Source of the DNA: Hanleya hanleyi
Lineage: Eukaryota; Mollusca; Polyplacophora; Lepidopleurida; Hanleyidae
Length of the DNA: 64,000 nucleotides
Assembly (NCBI GenBank): GCA_036873755.1
Contig: JAVTVY010019563.1
Location: 18,600 to 82,599, forward strand
Reading direction: 5' to 3'
Program-made: the position numbers and the translations under genes
Notes under the pieces: generated by a model
Told to the model about the DNA's origin: nothing
Database searches by the model: none
The model's input: only the letters and a program-made list of their open reading frames with translations
Part shown: positions 31,559 to 43,580 of the stretch, in pieces
Layout: each line of letters opens with the position of its first letter
How positions within the stretch are numbered: the first letter of the stretch is position 1

Positions 31559-32884
31559 TAGACCATTTGCCAGTTCTACGATCGTTACAGAGCAATCTGG
31601 GTATATTCATTGTGTAGCACAGATGCACAAAATGCACATGCAACTGTTTCGAACCTTTTTCCAAATTTCGAACTAAATACAATATATCCAAATTTAATTT
31701 CTTTCTCTCCAAACGCTGGACTAGGTGATAAATATTTAAATAAACAAACAGTCATTTAACTAGAAGAGAATTGTTCTGTTCATATCTAGTATCTTTCCTA
31801 TTTAGAAAATTCAGGCTATCCCAACATTGAACTCAACAGAGATATAACCAACTATTAAAATCATTTATTCACACATTGCCACTTCTAAGTATCGGTACAT
31901 GAAACTCGTAAACAATTCTACATGAAGCATTTTAAACGGTACATTTCAAACAAGAATGGTTAAATATATATATTTGACTTTGGGGCTTTTGTCAGCTGGG
32001 GCTCAATGATGAATATTAACAAAATACAGTCATTTAACTAGAAGAGAATTGTGATGTTGATATCTTTTTGAGTCAAATGAGCTCTATATACGCGACTTTA
32101 GGTTCTGAAGCAACTATGTTATTCCAATTCGGTACTCGATGAATATTGATTCTATTGTACATAAACATCATATTCATTGGAAACACAAAAACAAACACGG
32201 GAAAAGATGATATAAATGTGACGTTATTGTTGGAGCTATAAAAACAGCTTTTTACTTGTGACCGTCCGCCCCATATCATTACAGTATTTTTTCCTAATAT
32301 TTGTCCCGTAACAAAAGGACGAATAGCTCGAATCGCTCTATTCAACCGGTTTTTTTTGTTACTGATTAATAACCACTTTTTTTTTATCGAAGTGATACTT
32401 AATAAACGATAAAAATAAGAGGCAGTGGATACCGTAAGGGTCGAATAGCGCAAATGGGTCTATTTGGATAATTAAATGGTACGCGTATCTAAATTTTCTT
32501 GTAGTGCCTATCTAAATAGCCCGGTATTTATGGTACATTAGCCCGATCGCGCTATTCCATTTATTGATTTTTAATTAATTGGTTTGAGGCTTTTGTCAGC
32601 TAGGGCTTCAGCCTCTGTGGCTTTTGTACGTGGCGCTTTTGTCCCTGGGGCTTTTGTTCACTGCGGCTTTTGCCCTAGGTTCAGATATCATGATCATGGT
32701 TCGATTTCTATTAAAGTCTGTGGCCGTTAGAAATAGAGGTCCGCAATCCGTACCCGATTTGGCCATGGGAATCCGCATATTTATATAGCCGCAAACCGTC
32801 CTGGTGATGGACGTTCTGCTCGTGGACGTTCTGCTCGTAGATGGGGACCTGTTGACCCCCACTCCTTGACGACTAGAGACGACC
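31559..32884. other. no gene; minor repeats
   Basis: The words CAGTCATTTAACTAGAAGAG (31752 and 32029) and GGCTTTTGTCAGCTGGGGCT (31985, variant at 32588) recur. Several short GGGGCTTTTGT repeats lie at 32620-32675. Minus-strand ORFs at 32073-32453 and 32608-32886 have no recognisable domain. Confidence 0.5.
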
Positions 32885-33237
32885 ATCCAAATTATCTCCC
32901 CTCACTGTGACGGTGGCGCTCTCTGTTGGCTGATGTTCATTTGACTGTACGTTAATCGTTTGAGTGTCTGATGTTCGTTTGACTGTACGTTAATCGTTTC
33001 ACTGTCTGATGTTCGTTCGACTGTACGTTAATCGTTTGACTGTCTGATGTTCGTTTGACTGTACGTTGTTCGTTTGGTAAGCGAACGTTAATCGTCTGTC
33101 AAATGAACGTTAATTGTTTTGTAAACTAACGTTAATTGTTTGCCTGTACGCTGTTCGTTTGTCGAATGAACGCTAATCGTTTGACTCAAGCTTATTTGTT
33201 TTACTGTTGTATTTTTGGCGGTGTTTGCCTTCCATAG
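32885..33237 (+). repeat. dispersed repeat with internal 38-bp tandem array, copy 2
   Basis: Homologous to 11700-12057, with the same left (GGTGGCGCTCTCTG) and right (TTTTGGCGGTGTTTGCC) borders and the same internal 38-bp units. Confidence 0.8.
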
Positions 33238-33442
33238 TCGTGGGAACTTTGGCGTTATATTGGGTCACGCCCACGCTCTACTTGAAAATACTGAACAAAG
33301 ATGCGTATGTCCGCCATTCCAGCCAGACTGGTTATGCACAATTGGATTAATAATTAATAATTGGATTCGTTACATCGTAATCCGTGAAAGGAAACTATAA
33401 AACCAACCCCTTAAACATCCGCATTTCCTTCTCACCACCTTT

Positions 33443-35633
33443 CTCATGTTGATACAGCAAACGTACCAGGCCGACTCTCTCGATCGCTTCTCTCTTGTTG
33501 ATACAGCAAACGTACCAGGCCGACTCTCTCGATCGCTTCTCTCTTGTTGATACAGCAAACGTACCAGGCCGACCCTCTCGATCGCTTCTCTCTTGTTGAT
33601 ACAGCAAACGTACCAGGCCGACCCTCTCGATCGCTTCTCTCTTGTTGATACAGCAAACGTACCAGACTGACCCTCTCGATCGCTTCTCTCATGTTGATAC
33701 AGCAAACGTACCAGGCCGACCCTCTCGATCGCTTCTCTCTTGTTGATACAGCAAACGTACCAGGCCGACTCTCTCGATCGCTTCTCTCATGTTGATACAG
33801 CAAACGTACCAGGCCGGCCCTCTCGATCGCTTCTCTCTTGTTGATACAGCAAACGTACCAGTCCGACTCTCTCGATCGCGTCTCTCTTGTTGATACAGCA
33901 AACGTACCAGGCCGACTCTCTCGATCGCTTCTCTCATGTTGATACAGCAAACGTACCAGGCCGACCCTCTCGATCGCTTCTCTCTTGTTGATACAGCAAA
34001 CGTACCAGGCCGACTCTCTCGATCGCTTCTCTCTTGTTGATACAGCAAACGTACCAGGCCGACTCTCTCGATCGCTTCTCTCTTGTTGATACAGCAAACG
34101 TACCAGACCGACCCTCTCGATCGCTTCTCTCTTGTTGATACAGCAAACGTACCAGGCCGACCCTCTCGATCGCTTCTCTCCTGTTGATACAGCAAACGTA
34201 CCAGGCCGACTCTCTCGATCGCTTCTCTCTTGTTGATACAGCAAACGTACCAGGCCGACTCTCTCGATCGCTTCTCTCATGTTGATACAGCAAACGTACC
34301 AGGCCGACTCTCTCGATCGCTTCTCTCATGTTGATACAGCAAACGTACCAGGCCGACCCTCTCGATCGCTTCTCTCTTGTTGATACAGCAAACGTACCAG
34401 GCCGACCCTCTCGATCGCTTCTCTCATGTTGATACAGCAAACGTACCAGGCCGACTCTCTCGATCGCTTCTCTCATGTTGATACAGCAAACGTACCAGGC
34501 CGACTCTCTCGATCGCTTCTCTCATGTTGATACAGCAAACGTACCAGGCCGACTCTCTCGATCGCTTCTCTCTTGTTGATACAGCAAACGTACCAGGCCG
34601 ATCCTCTCGATCGCTTCTCTCTTGTTGATACAGCAAACGTACCAGGCCGACTCTCTCGATCGCTTCTCTCATGTTGATACAGCAAACGTACCAGGCCGAC
34701 CCTCTCGATCGCTTCTCTCTTGTTGATACAGCAAACGTACCAGGCCGACTCTCTCGATCGCTTCTCTCTTGTTGATACAGCAAACGTACCAGGCCGACTC
34801 TCTCGATCGCTTCTCTCTTGTTGATACAGCAAACGTACCAGGCCGATATACAGCAAACGTACCAGGCCGACTCTCTCGATCGCTTCTCTCATGTTGATAC
34901 AGCAAACGTACCAGGCCGACCCTCTCGATCGCTTCTCTCTTGTTGATACAGCAAACGTACCAGGCCGACTCTCTCGATCGCTTCTCTCATGTTGATACAG
35001 CAAACGTACCAGGCCGACTCTCTCGATCGCTTCTCTCATGTTGATACAGCAAACGTACCAGGCCGACTCTCTCGATCGCTTCTCTCTTGTTGATACAGCA
35101 AACGTACCAGGCCGACTCTCTCGATCGCTTCTCTCATGTTGATACAGCAAACGTACCAGGCCGACTCTCTCGATCGCTTCTCTCATGTTGATACAGCAAA
35201 CGTACCAGGCCGACTCCTCTCGATCGCTTCTCTCTTGTTGATACAGCAAACGTACCAGGCCGACTCTCTCGATCGCTTCTCTCATGTTGATACAGCAAAC
35301 GTACCAGGCCGACTCTCTCGATCGCTTCTCTCATGTTGATACAGCAAACGTACCAGGCCGACCCTCTCGATCGCTTCTCTCTTGTTGATACAGCAAACGT
35401 ACCAGGCCGACCCTCTCGATCGCTTCTCTCATGCTGATACAGCAAACGTACCAGGCCGACCCTCTCGATCGCTTCTCTCTTGTTGATACAGCAAACGTAC
35501 CAGGCCGACTCTCTCGATCGCTTCTCTCTTGTTGATACAGCAAACGTACCAGGCCGACTCTCTCGATCGCTTCTCTCTTGTTGATACAGCAAACGTACCA
35601 GGCCGACTCTCTCGATCGCTTCTCTCTTGTTGG
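33443..35633. repeat. 49-bp minisatellite, about 45 copies
   Basis: Unit built from TTGATACAGCAAACGTACC, AGGCCGACTCTCTCGATCGC and TTCTCTCATG/TTG. Two sites vary between units: CTC/CCC after GGCCGA, and CATG/CTTG at the join. One shortened unit sits near 34845 and one unit with an extra base at 35215. The unit length is not a multiple of three and the minus strand lacks stops, so all three minus frames stay open. That produces long repetitive artefact ORFs. Confidence 0.97.
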
Positions 35634-35860
35634 GGACCATATTGTGCTTTCATTGTTTTCATTTCATACATCTTAGGAATCGTTAACTTTCATACGTAAT
35701 AGGTCTTGACGCGAAAATTCTTTTATGGACGACGGCTGAAGCTGTATGTCAACATGAGATACCGGAGCAAGCGTCATATCGGTTCGAACATAGTATATCC
35801 AAACATATAGGGGTGGGATCTATATTCGATAGTGATAAAAACTATAAAAGATGCTTATAG

Positions 35861-36020
35861 AAATAGACAAACTTCTGAGCTGTACTTCACGTAAACATAT
35901 TTAATGCACAAGCTTTCGACTCTCATGCCGGAGCCTTTATATTTAAATATATTTAAATATATGTTTTTTTATATTAAATATGTTTACGTGGAGTACAGCT
36001 CAGAAGTTTGTCTATTTCTA
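35861..36020 (-). ncRNA. palindromic element with degenerate hammerhead-like core
   Basis: The arms, AAATAGACAAACTTCTGAGC on the left and its inverse near 35995-36015, enclose AT-rich DNA and, on the minus strand, CCGGCATGAGAGTCGAAAGC. The GAGAGTC-GAAA layout resembles stem II and the GAAA of a hammerhead ribozyme. The CUGAUGA box is altered, so activity is doubtful. PLEs and animal retrozymes carry hammerheads. Confidence 0.35.
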
Positions 36021-36079
36021 TAATCAACGAGTCCACGTTTGAGTCAAAACAGTATATAAAAGATGCTGTTACGTCATCC

Positions 36080-36690
36080 ATTTACGATGAAAGTCACGGG
36101 TCCTAAACGAAGTGCCATAAAACATATGGATAGATATGTTATTACGAAGACTTGGTAACTGTGTAGAACCTGGTCCTCAGCAAATTATCCAGTGCTATGA
36201 TAAGTGACAGCCTCTGTCCGAGGACATGATTAGTCCAGTCCCCGTGCGTAGAATCGTTAAGGGTATACCCATGAAGTTAGGTACTGATGGGTACTTCGAT
36301 TCCAATATAAGGAGTCTGATAATTGTGGAAGATCTGATGACAAAAGCCAAGCAGAATACGAAAATTTCAGATATTTTCACCCAATGGTCTCACAATGACA
36401 ATGTTTTTGTTGTAAAAATAGTATAGAATTTATTCGATCAGGGGAAAGCTTCGAGTGATATCGGCTTGAAGAGTCACTATATCGTTCTGTTCGACAACCC
36501 TATCGACAAAAGATAGATTTTATTATTATGTCGCCGTATTTACTCTCAACGACTCAATTATTTCATGATAATGTACGAAGATGCGATCTTTTCAACTTAT
36601 GGTCACTACTTCATCGATCTCAAACCGAAGACATCAAAGGTTGAGAAAATATACTTGAAAATGTACCAAACAAGTCGTGCAGCGTAAGAA
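36080..36690 (+). pseudogene. A32/FtsK-like packaging ATPase remnant of a Polinton/adintovirus
   Basis: The plus frame from 36226 gives RSLIIVEDLMTKAKQNTKIS (Walker B-like, with VED for IDD), DIFTQWSHNDNVFVV, then, past an in-frame TAG at 36424-36426, NLFDQGKASSDIGLKSHYIV, LFDNPIDKR and, past a second TAG near 36523, a stretch ending with YGHYFIDLKP. This is the C-terminal signature I associate with Polinton/adintovirus packaging ATPases. A degenerate Walker A region (MKVTGPKRS) lies upstream near 36090. Both stops are one substitution from CAG. It lies 5.3 kb outside the Polinton derivative and on the opposite strand, and is cut on the right by a PLE-1 tail. Confidence 0.65.
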
Positions 36691-36699
36691 ATTGGAAAT

Positions 36700-36830
36700 G
36701 CAAGCGTCTAGTCCGTCATTCATTATTCAGCCGTCGTCAATTAAAGAATCTCTGAGTCCATAATCCAAAGTCCTACTAACAACATTCGCACCAATTTAAA
36801 AGAAAACAAAAAACAACAGTATACACAAAA
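36700..36830 (-). mobile_element. degenerate PLE-1 3' tail
   Basis: The minus strand ends with GACTAGACGCTTGC and carries the GGATTATGGACTC... equivalents of the PLE-1 tail. It lies directly after the ATPase remnant. Confidence 0.65.
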
Positions 36831-37140
36831 AATGTACTCGCGAATGTGTAAATATGATACGAATTATATTCCCATACGACAGCAATAGAACAGTTCTGGG
36901 CAGAAACTGTTTTGGAAGGACTAAATATGTCTATATAGGAATATTCAGCTTGCTTTTCATCATTTATGAACCAACAGCCACATGCCGTTATATTGGAGCT
37001 GATTTAATCGCATCTGATTTACAACGTCAACGCTGAACCCAACAATTAAAATCGATCAGGAATATTCCATTATCTCGCCTTGATATTATAGTTAATTCAA
37101 GCCGGTAAGAAATGACGCGACAAAGAATACTTGGTACACA
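36831..37140. other. no gene seen
   Basis: AT-rich. The ORF at 36854-37036 shows no recognisable motif. Confidence 0.5.
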
Positions 37141-37260
37141 GTTGATTGTATTACAAGCTTTCGGAGAAAACTTTCCTCATCATCAGGTCGTACATGGCAA
37201 ACTGTCATGATGGGGAAAGTTCTCTTCCAAAGCTCGTAATACAATCAACTATGTGCAAAG
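37141..37260 (-). ncRNA. hammerhead-ribozyme-like motif in an inverted pair
   Basis: The minus strand holds CTGATGA (37180-37186), a stem II region GAGGAAA/TTTTCTC, then CGAAA (GAAA at 37159-37162), GCTTGTA and its pairing partner TACAATC followed by AAC. That gives the order CUGAUGA, stem II, GAAA, short stem III, UC cleavage site. The plus strand at 37204-37255 carries a decayed inverse copy (ATGATGGGGAAAG, CTTCCAAAGCTCG). Stem I pairing is weak. Such minimal type I hammerheads are known from PLEs and animal retrozymes. Confidence 0.45.
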
Positions 37261-37467
37261 CGTTCTTTTTGCGCGTTATTTCTTACCAGTTTGGTAAAAC
37301 CGCTCCACAATCGCATCTTTTAATATAAGTTTGAATTCATGGGCGTGAAATAAAATATTCGAAATGATTATACAGGATGCCCTCAATCTGTGCTGGTACA
37401 TGATATTCTTTGACAAGCAAGAGAGATAACCAGAAAACACACAGAGTTTCTGTGAACATACGAAGGT

Positions 37468-37775
37468 AGACATAGTAGTTCTGGGAGTGGACTGATGGAT
37501 GGATACATGTAAGACATAGTAGTTCTGGGAGTGGACTGATGGATGGATACATGTAAGACATAGTAGTTCTGGGAGTGGACTGATGGATGGATACATGTAA
37601 GACATAGTAGTTCTGGGAGTGGACTGATGGATGGATACATGTAAGACATAGTAGTTCTGGGAGTGGACTGATGGATGGATACATGTAAGACATAGTAGTT
37701 CTGGGAGTGGACTGATGGATGGATACATGTAAGACATAGTAGTTCTGGGAGTGGACTGATGGATGGATACATGTA
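37468..37775. repeat. 44-bp minisatellite, 7 perfect-looking copies
   Basis: The unit contains AGACATAGTAGTTCTGGGAG and TGGACTGATGGATGGATAC. Seven copies appear identical, which implies recent expansion. Minus-frame ORFs through it are artefacts. Confidence 0.97.
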
Positions 37776-39114
37776 ACAAAATGCCTTTACAAAATATTTA
37801 AACCCTTGTGAGAGATAGAATGTAAGGAATGGTTATATTTAAGACGATGTGTACTAATTGATAATGCATAGCAGTAAAATCATATAGTAGATACATGTAT
37901 GTAATATACAACTGTACCCATTATCATCTACCCATTGTTATATACTTAGATATGGTATGTACAAATGGGTGTCGGGATTATATTTGAAGCTGAATACAAA
38001 TATTATTAAACAAAACAACTTACTACAATGTTTTATTTTTTCATAGTAAGTAATGATGCGCCATCAAGGGTAGTATAGAGTTTGACTGTGACACATATCC
38101 TACGTAATTTATAATGAGAATCTTTTACATAAATACAATCTTTGATAGCTCGCAATTTTTAGGCGAACCGTACATCTGTCTTCACCTGCTTTTGTCTGGT
38201 TCTGCTAAGGCTTTTGCCTGATCACACCCACCTCACGGATTTCGAGTGAAGAACTACTACTGTAGTAGTCAAATCGGCGGAGAGGAGGACGTGCAATGGG
38301 GTTAGTAGTCTGTATGGACGAGGTTACTGTTAACTAGTTCAACTGGAAATAAACAATGGAGTCCCCTCTTCGGTCACCAAGTGTCAAACAATCGTTTACG
38401 CAAACCTCTTATATCCATATATCATCTAAACGAGCATGCTTGCACCATTATTTCATGACAAATGCCAGTCATTTTGCAAAGATTAAAACCCTTGCAATCC
38501 TCTTTAAAATGGCTTCAATTTTTCTGGAAAACTCTTAAAACGTAGAAAAATCGACTTATTTTCCAGAGAACAGATTTCAATGAAATACAATATCTCGTCT
38601 TCCACGTCGAGCGACCAATTTAAGGAGGTGAACAAAAAAACAAAAACATTGACCTATCAGTTTTTGTAAAATTTTCCTGTCGTAAATGAACCATGATTTT
38701 CACGCTCACAAAAGGGACATAACTGAGGTCATTGTCACCTTAATCACTGATCCTATTATGCCTGTAGGCGAACCCAGCCATCGATTCGCATATGTTGGTT
38801 TGAAAGCCTGAAAATACCCAACAGGATGGTAGTATAAATATCAGCAACTATAAACATATGAAGAATTATCATGTGGTCAAAAACAGTCGGGCTTCCTTAT
38901 TATGAAATTAGAGAGGAACCATTACTACGAAAATGTGGTGCGCATCAGTCATTCTTTAGGTATGCTGATCGACGCTGTGGTGCGCACCAGTCATTCTTTA
39001 GGTATGCTGATCGACGTTGTGCTCGCTACATCGTCTTTTTACCACTCGTTGAGAAAAGACGAATTTGTCGCAGTTTAGCTTTCAAAGAGGTTTAAAGATT
39101 TTGTGGCGGGTGTT
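37776..39114. other. no gene; one short tandem duplication
   Basis: Unique-looking AT-rich sequence. Two 42-bp copies of GTGGTGCGCA(T/C)CAGTCATTC with GGTATGCTGATCGACG lie at 38934-39018. No domain is recognised in the small ORFs. Confidence 0.5.
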
Positions 39115-39546
39115 ACTTTACAAGTGTCTGGTTCGTCATTCAAATTCAGCCGTCGTCCATTAAAGAATATCCGCGTCTATCATCCAAAGACCTACTCCAT
39201 ATTCCGTATAACAGCATTAGCATCAAATTCAAAAAGAAAATCATAGTATACATAAACATAGGCTAGTTTCCTGCAAGAGAGAAGCAGTCACTGGTTTTCA
39301 TGATGCCGGCAAGACATTATGATGTTCCAAAATTATCAAATCAGTATTCTTAATCCATATGATATTTGTTGTAAAGTCGTCATGTAGAGAATGATGTATC
39401 CCAGTCACGCTTTGATTGTGACTGTTCATGTGAGCACCACGAGGATCTTGAAGTACATGGGTTCATACGGCCCCTAGTCTCGGGTTAAGCAGAATCAGAC
39501 ACAAGTTACGAAACGAAACGCCACAGATGTTGCACGCTACGCTCGT
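39115..39546 (-). mobile_element. PLE-1 3' tail with the last RT codons
   Basis: The minus strand begins at the end of the RT frame (the GTAGCGTGCAA region), passes through the conserved hairpin (39402-39424) and ends near GACACTTGTA. It is inserted into the LINE that follows. Confidence 0.8.
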
Positions 39547-39549
39547 ACT

Positions 39550-40740
39550 TTGCTATGTGGCAGAAGAGGTTGATGGATGAAGATGGTTGACTCCTTTGAA
39601 TATTATGAAAGTCTGGGTGAGATCAGCTCGGGATAATATAAAATGTAAGGTCGAGAGATTTAGTAGTTTGAATCTTTCTCTGTTAGGTGGATCAGAGAGG
39701 TTTAATATTATTTTGATTTGAACGTTCATTTCAAAGAAAGTTTCCTTTTCAAGTCCAGTGAAAAAGCTAAGAGATTCTAAGAGAACACTAGATTGAGCTG
39801 CGGTAGTCGACTTCATTTTGTGCTTCACTCGGGGTTTCTGTTTTCATGGTGAAGAAATTTGTTCAATAGTGAATTTCAGCAATCAGATTTCTGACCATTC
39901 ACACAAGAGGTGAACGTCGCTTTGAAGTATTGCTTGTTATGTATAGCATTTGCCATTTCGAAATGTGTTGGCATCGTCTGTGAAGAGTGCTGTGAGTGAG
40001 TTGACCAGGTCTGTCGTCACAAAGAAAAGGTGTGCAAGAGAATGGGACCCAAGACACTACCTTCTAGAATTCCGCTGGTGACATTTTCTTAGTCATTTAT
40101 GTATTAATATATATACATTAACTGTGATTCTGAAACTTGTAACTTGTTGAAGATAAGTTTGTGCGAGACTGAGTTGAAAGCCTTCTAGAAGTTCAGGAAG
40201 ATAGAATCAAGAACATCGCCTTCGACTAGGACTTGTGTTCTGTACTCGAGGACTGTGAGGAGCAGCGTCATACAGGAACGACCCAAGCAAAATCCATGCT
40301 GGTCATCATCTATGTGCTGAGCTAATTGCTCATTTGTGAGTTTAAAGATCGCTGACGTAAGGTTGATTGGTCTGTGTAGTTTAGCTTTTTGTGTCTTTTT
40401 GCTGTCTATTTATATACGGGGGTTATGCTAGCTCTTTCCAAGTCACCTGCATCCAGGGATTTACAGAAGATAATTGGGAGGGGATAGCTGAAGACGTCCG
40501 ATAATTCTTCGTCTACACGATGGTGACCAAGGGAACTCGATATTTTAAGTTTCGTGTTACATTTAGGTACCTCTACATCCTTCATGATAATCGTTCTTTG
40601 ATCGAGAACCTGGTCAGTTCTAGCTGACAACAGTAGTGCGGTGCCTTCGTCTCTGTTGAAATGGATGCGACGGAGTCGTTCAGAAGATTGGGGCGATATG
40701 CAAGAGGTGGGGGAAATTGACGACGTCACTAAAAACATTC
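39550..40740 (-). pseudogene. LINE RT remnant (CR1/RTE-like), decayed
   Basis: Minus-strand pieces read ELSDVFSYPLPIIFCKSLDA (RT entry), a HGF..GRSCMTLLLTVLEYRT block near 40270, FLNF*KAFNSVSHKL (palm, with a stop) near 40170, VTSGILEGSVLGP near 40070, and a C-terminal RERFKLLNLSTL...RADLTQTF near 39640. The order is correct for a LINE RT, but frames and stops are scattered. The 3' end is interrupted by the PLE-1 tail. Confidence 0.7.
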
Positions 40741-40779
40741 AGACTCAAGAATACGGTGGATTCTCAGACGTAGCCTTAG

Positions 40780-41100
40780 TATCTCAGCCGCGCTTATATT
40801 GCAGCTGTTCATATGGAGACTATGAAGTATCCACACGGCCCCTAGCACCGGCTTAAGCGATGATGACAGCTCAACTCAAACAACTCATCTGAAGTTAATG
40901 GATGAGCATCATGGACGTCTGATGGAGTAAACTCCTTAACATGGGGTAACCTGGTAAATGCAAGAAACCTAGAAAAACTAACCTGTAATGTCCGACGTCG
41001 TACGGCTTAAATTTTCCACCGAAACAATAAACCTACATATATTTGTCGAGTGACATGTACAGAGGGCGGGCCTCGGGGACTAACAGGATTGACATTTCCT
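40780..41100 (-). mobile_element. PLE tail and 5' leader fragments, third subfamily
   Basis: The tail hairpin lies at 40785-40807 with CCGGTGCTAGGGGCC upstream in the sense direction. Around 41040-41090 the minus strand reads GTCCCCGAGGCCCGCCCTCTG, the same leader word as the 5' start at 52690-52745. Both are decayed, and their order here is leader then tail. Confidence 0.55.
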
Positions 41101-43384
41101 TGGTGAGTGTGAACTTCTTGGCTAGCATCTCTAGCTTCTTGATGAGGAGGTAGTCAGTGGATTGTTCAGTTCGTTTGTGTCTTTACAAGCCGTTATACTT
41201 CTTCTTCACGGGTCGTGTCGCTTTCTGGTTCATCTAGAGTAGCTTTTCAGTTTTGCCATTCAGCGAATAAACGAAGGAATATGTTTTTCAACTGCCATTG
41301 ATAATATTTTCGCAAAGAAGGTCCATTCTTCTTCGGCTATTTTTTTTTTATTCGTTCACAATGTGGTTTCAATCATCTGCTGAATTGGAGCGATATGCAA
41401 GAGGTTGGAAAAATTTACGACGTCTGTAATCGTTGTGTGGTGTAATCAACACAACACATCAAAACATGTACATACATTAAAACTTATAGAACAAACCGAT
41501 TTCTTTCAAATAACCTAAAATACGGTCTTCTTTTACCCGACTAAAACGATCTTCTGTGTTTGTCGAGTTGGGTACAGAGCTGTCAGTGGTGTATGTGTGC
41601 TCGCTAGTGCTATGTGCAATAGGTGCAACTGTTCCATCGCTTTCATTTTCATTTGCAAATTTACAGGCGCCTCGTTTCGTCAGGATGGGCATTTAATCAT
41701 ACGTGTGGAAGTAAGAAACGGGCGGAGTGGCCAAAATTGTTATACTATGGCAACCCTCCTGATGAGAAGCCCCGTTTTCTCCAGCTTCACGGCCGTGACA
41801 CCGTTTGGGATGTGATCGGGCTGGAGTTGCCTTTCCTTAAAGTCTGCCACTGACCTTGCTCGTAGAAGTTTGGCCTTTCGGAGTATTTGGCTTTGGTTTC
41901 AGTGTTTCATCATAAGTCTAATATGGCCTTAGTGACTTTGTGATAGAGATTTCTGTTAAGTCAGTCTGTTTTTGGATTATATTATTTTTATTAAGGCCTC
42001 CATGAATGGGAGTCCCTGTACAATCATTTATCCGTTTTCTCTATCCCTATACTCTGTTGTATTCTGTGAGCTATGGGTTCCCGATTAGACGGAGTTAGCG
42101 TTCAGACGTATTGTCAATTTAGTCTCTGCGATTTTGTCTAATTTTGAGGTTTATCGTTAAAATTGTTCCAGATTTCTTGTGCGAGTCAGTGAAAGTTGTT
42201 GGCATCTGTGCAAGGTGAAATTTTGAGTTGATTTGTCAGATTTTCGATGTTTGGGGCAATTCAGCAATGGCTTACCCATAGAATATGGAAAAGGAGGGAA
42301 AAGGGAAAGATAATAGTTCCATTTCCGGAAAAGATAATATATGAACTTCACCCCAGATGCTGATGAGATTGCTGAGCTCAATAGAGAATGAGCTAATGAG
42401 CTACACATGGAAGATAAAAAGGGTGGTCATGGGGAAAGGGTGGTCATGGGGAAAGGGTGGTCATGGGGAAGACATTACTTCCATTCCCAAGACAAAAGCG
42501 TGTTTGCTAAACCCATGGAGAAAACTTGTGATAATGCGCGACCCAGCAAGATTTCTTCAAATCAGAGGTCAAAAGACAAATGTAGACAGAAGAGAGAACA
42601 AGAAATTTACAGCGATAAAGATACAGACATAAAACAGTTGCGAGATCAGGAAATGGATCAGTAAAGCCAGAGGAGAAAATTAAACGTACATAATGGCTAA
42701 GTGGACACCATATTTCTTAGTCTGTGCTGTCTTGTGTGTTATTCCTTTATATAGACTACAAATGGCTTAGTCCCCAACCCTCCTCCAATGGAACTGTAGA
42801 GTAATTTAGCCAAATTTAAATGAGCTTCAGTTGTTAGCTTAGGATGAAGCCACAGTTCTCTGTTTGAATGGGATTTTCCTCAAAGAGGCAGATAAAAATA
42901 AACTTTAATAATGGCATATATACCTTATTATTTCTACGCTTTAGAAGAGCAAGGAAGAGTTGCAGTCGACTCTTCAATACTTACTTACTTATTAAAATGA
43001 GTGTTTTACATAGTCATGTCGATTTAAAGTCGGATTTACAAGCTGTAGCCGTTCATGTTACATTGAATTCCGTTTTTCAAATTATGCAAGGTGTACACAC
43101 CTTCTTTTGGTGGTCTCTGTCTTGGTGAACTTCAAAATGTGCATGAGAAAATCCCAAAGGAAAAGTTTTAGCAGACTTTATATCAAACAAGTCTTTGTGT
43201 GTCTTCAATGATGGTTCTAAAACATACTTAAATCTAGACAAAGAAACCGTTTCAACATTGGAAATTTCAACTCGGGGGAAGTTCGTCACGTAAGAATCTT
43301 CAAACCGGGAACATCGTGTGCAATACAGCTTATCGGGGTAGCTTTTCCAGGTTTAACAATGTTCTCTGCATGTAGTCACCTATT
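41101..43384. other. mostly no gene; LINE 3' fragment at 41477-41560
   Basis: On the minus strand at 41477-41560 the frame ends DRFSRVKEDRILGYLKEIGL, matching the C-terminal end of the RNase H-bearing LINE at 48560-48650. Three 17-bp GGTCATGGGGAAAGGGT units lie at 42420-42470. The rest has no recognisable domain. Confidence 0.5.
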
Positions 43385-43580
43385 GCCTTGCCGGCATCAC
43401 TGAAAACTGTTGATCGCTTCTCTCTTGCAGGAAACTAGTTTATGTATACTATGATTGTCTTGTTGAATTTGGTGCTAAAACTGTTATATGGAATATGGAA
43501 TAGGTCTTGGGATTATGGACGCGGATATTCTTTAATGGAATACGGTTGAATTATGAATGACGGACCTTACGCTTGTAATT
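43385..43580 (+). mobile_element. PLE-1 3' tail, 5'-truncated
   Basis: It runs from TTGCCGGCATCACTG through CTTCTCTCTTGCAGG to ACGCTTGTAATTC. Only the distal tail is present. Confidence 0.8.

Noticed and set aside
33444..35285. Long minus-strand ORFs (up to 278 aa) with repeated REKRSRESAWYVCC-like peptides
   Set aside because: They are produced by a stop-free 49-bp minisatellite read in rotating frames. No non-repetitive protein sequence is attached.
33443..35633. CRISPR array
   Set aside because: Units are contiguous with no unique spacers and the DNA is eukaryotic. The same holds for the 63-, 139-, 44- and 24-bp arrays.
37276..37779. 167-aa ORF with repeated YPSISPLPELL peptides
   Set aside because: It is an artefact of seven identical 44-bp units. 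All three minus frames are open there.
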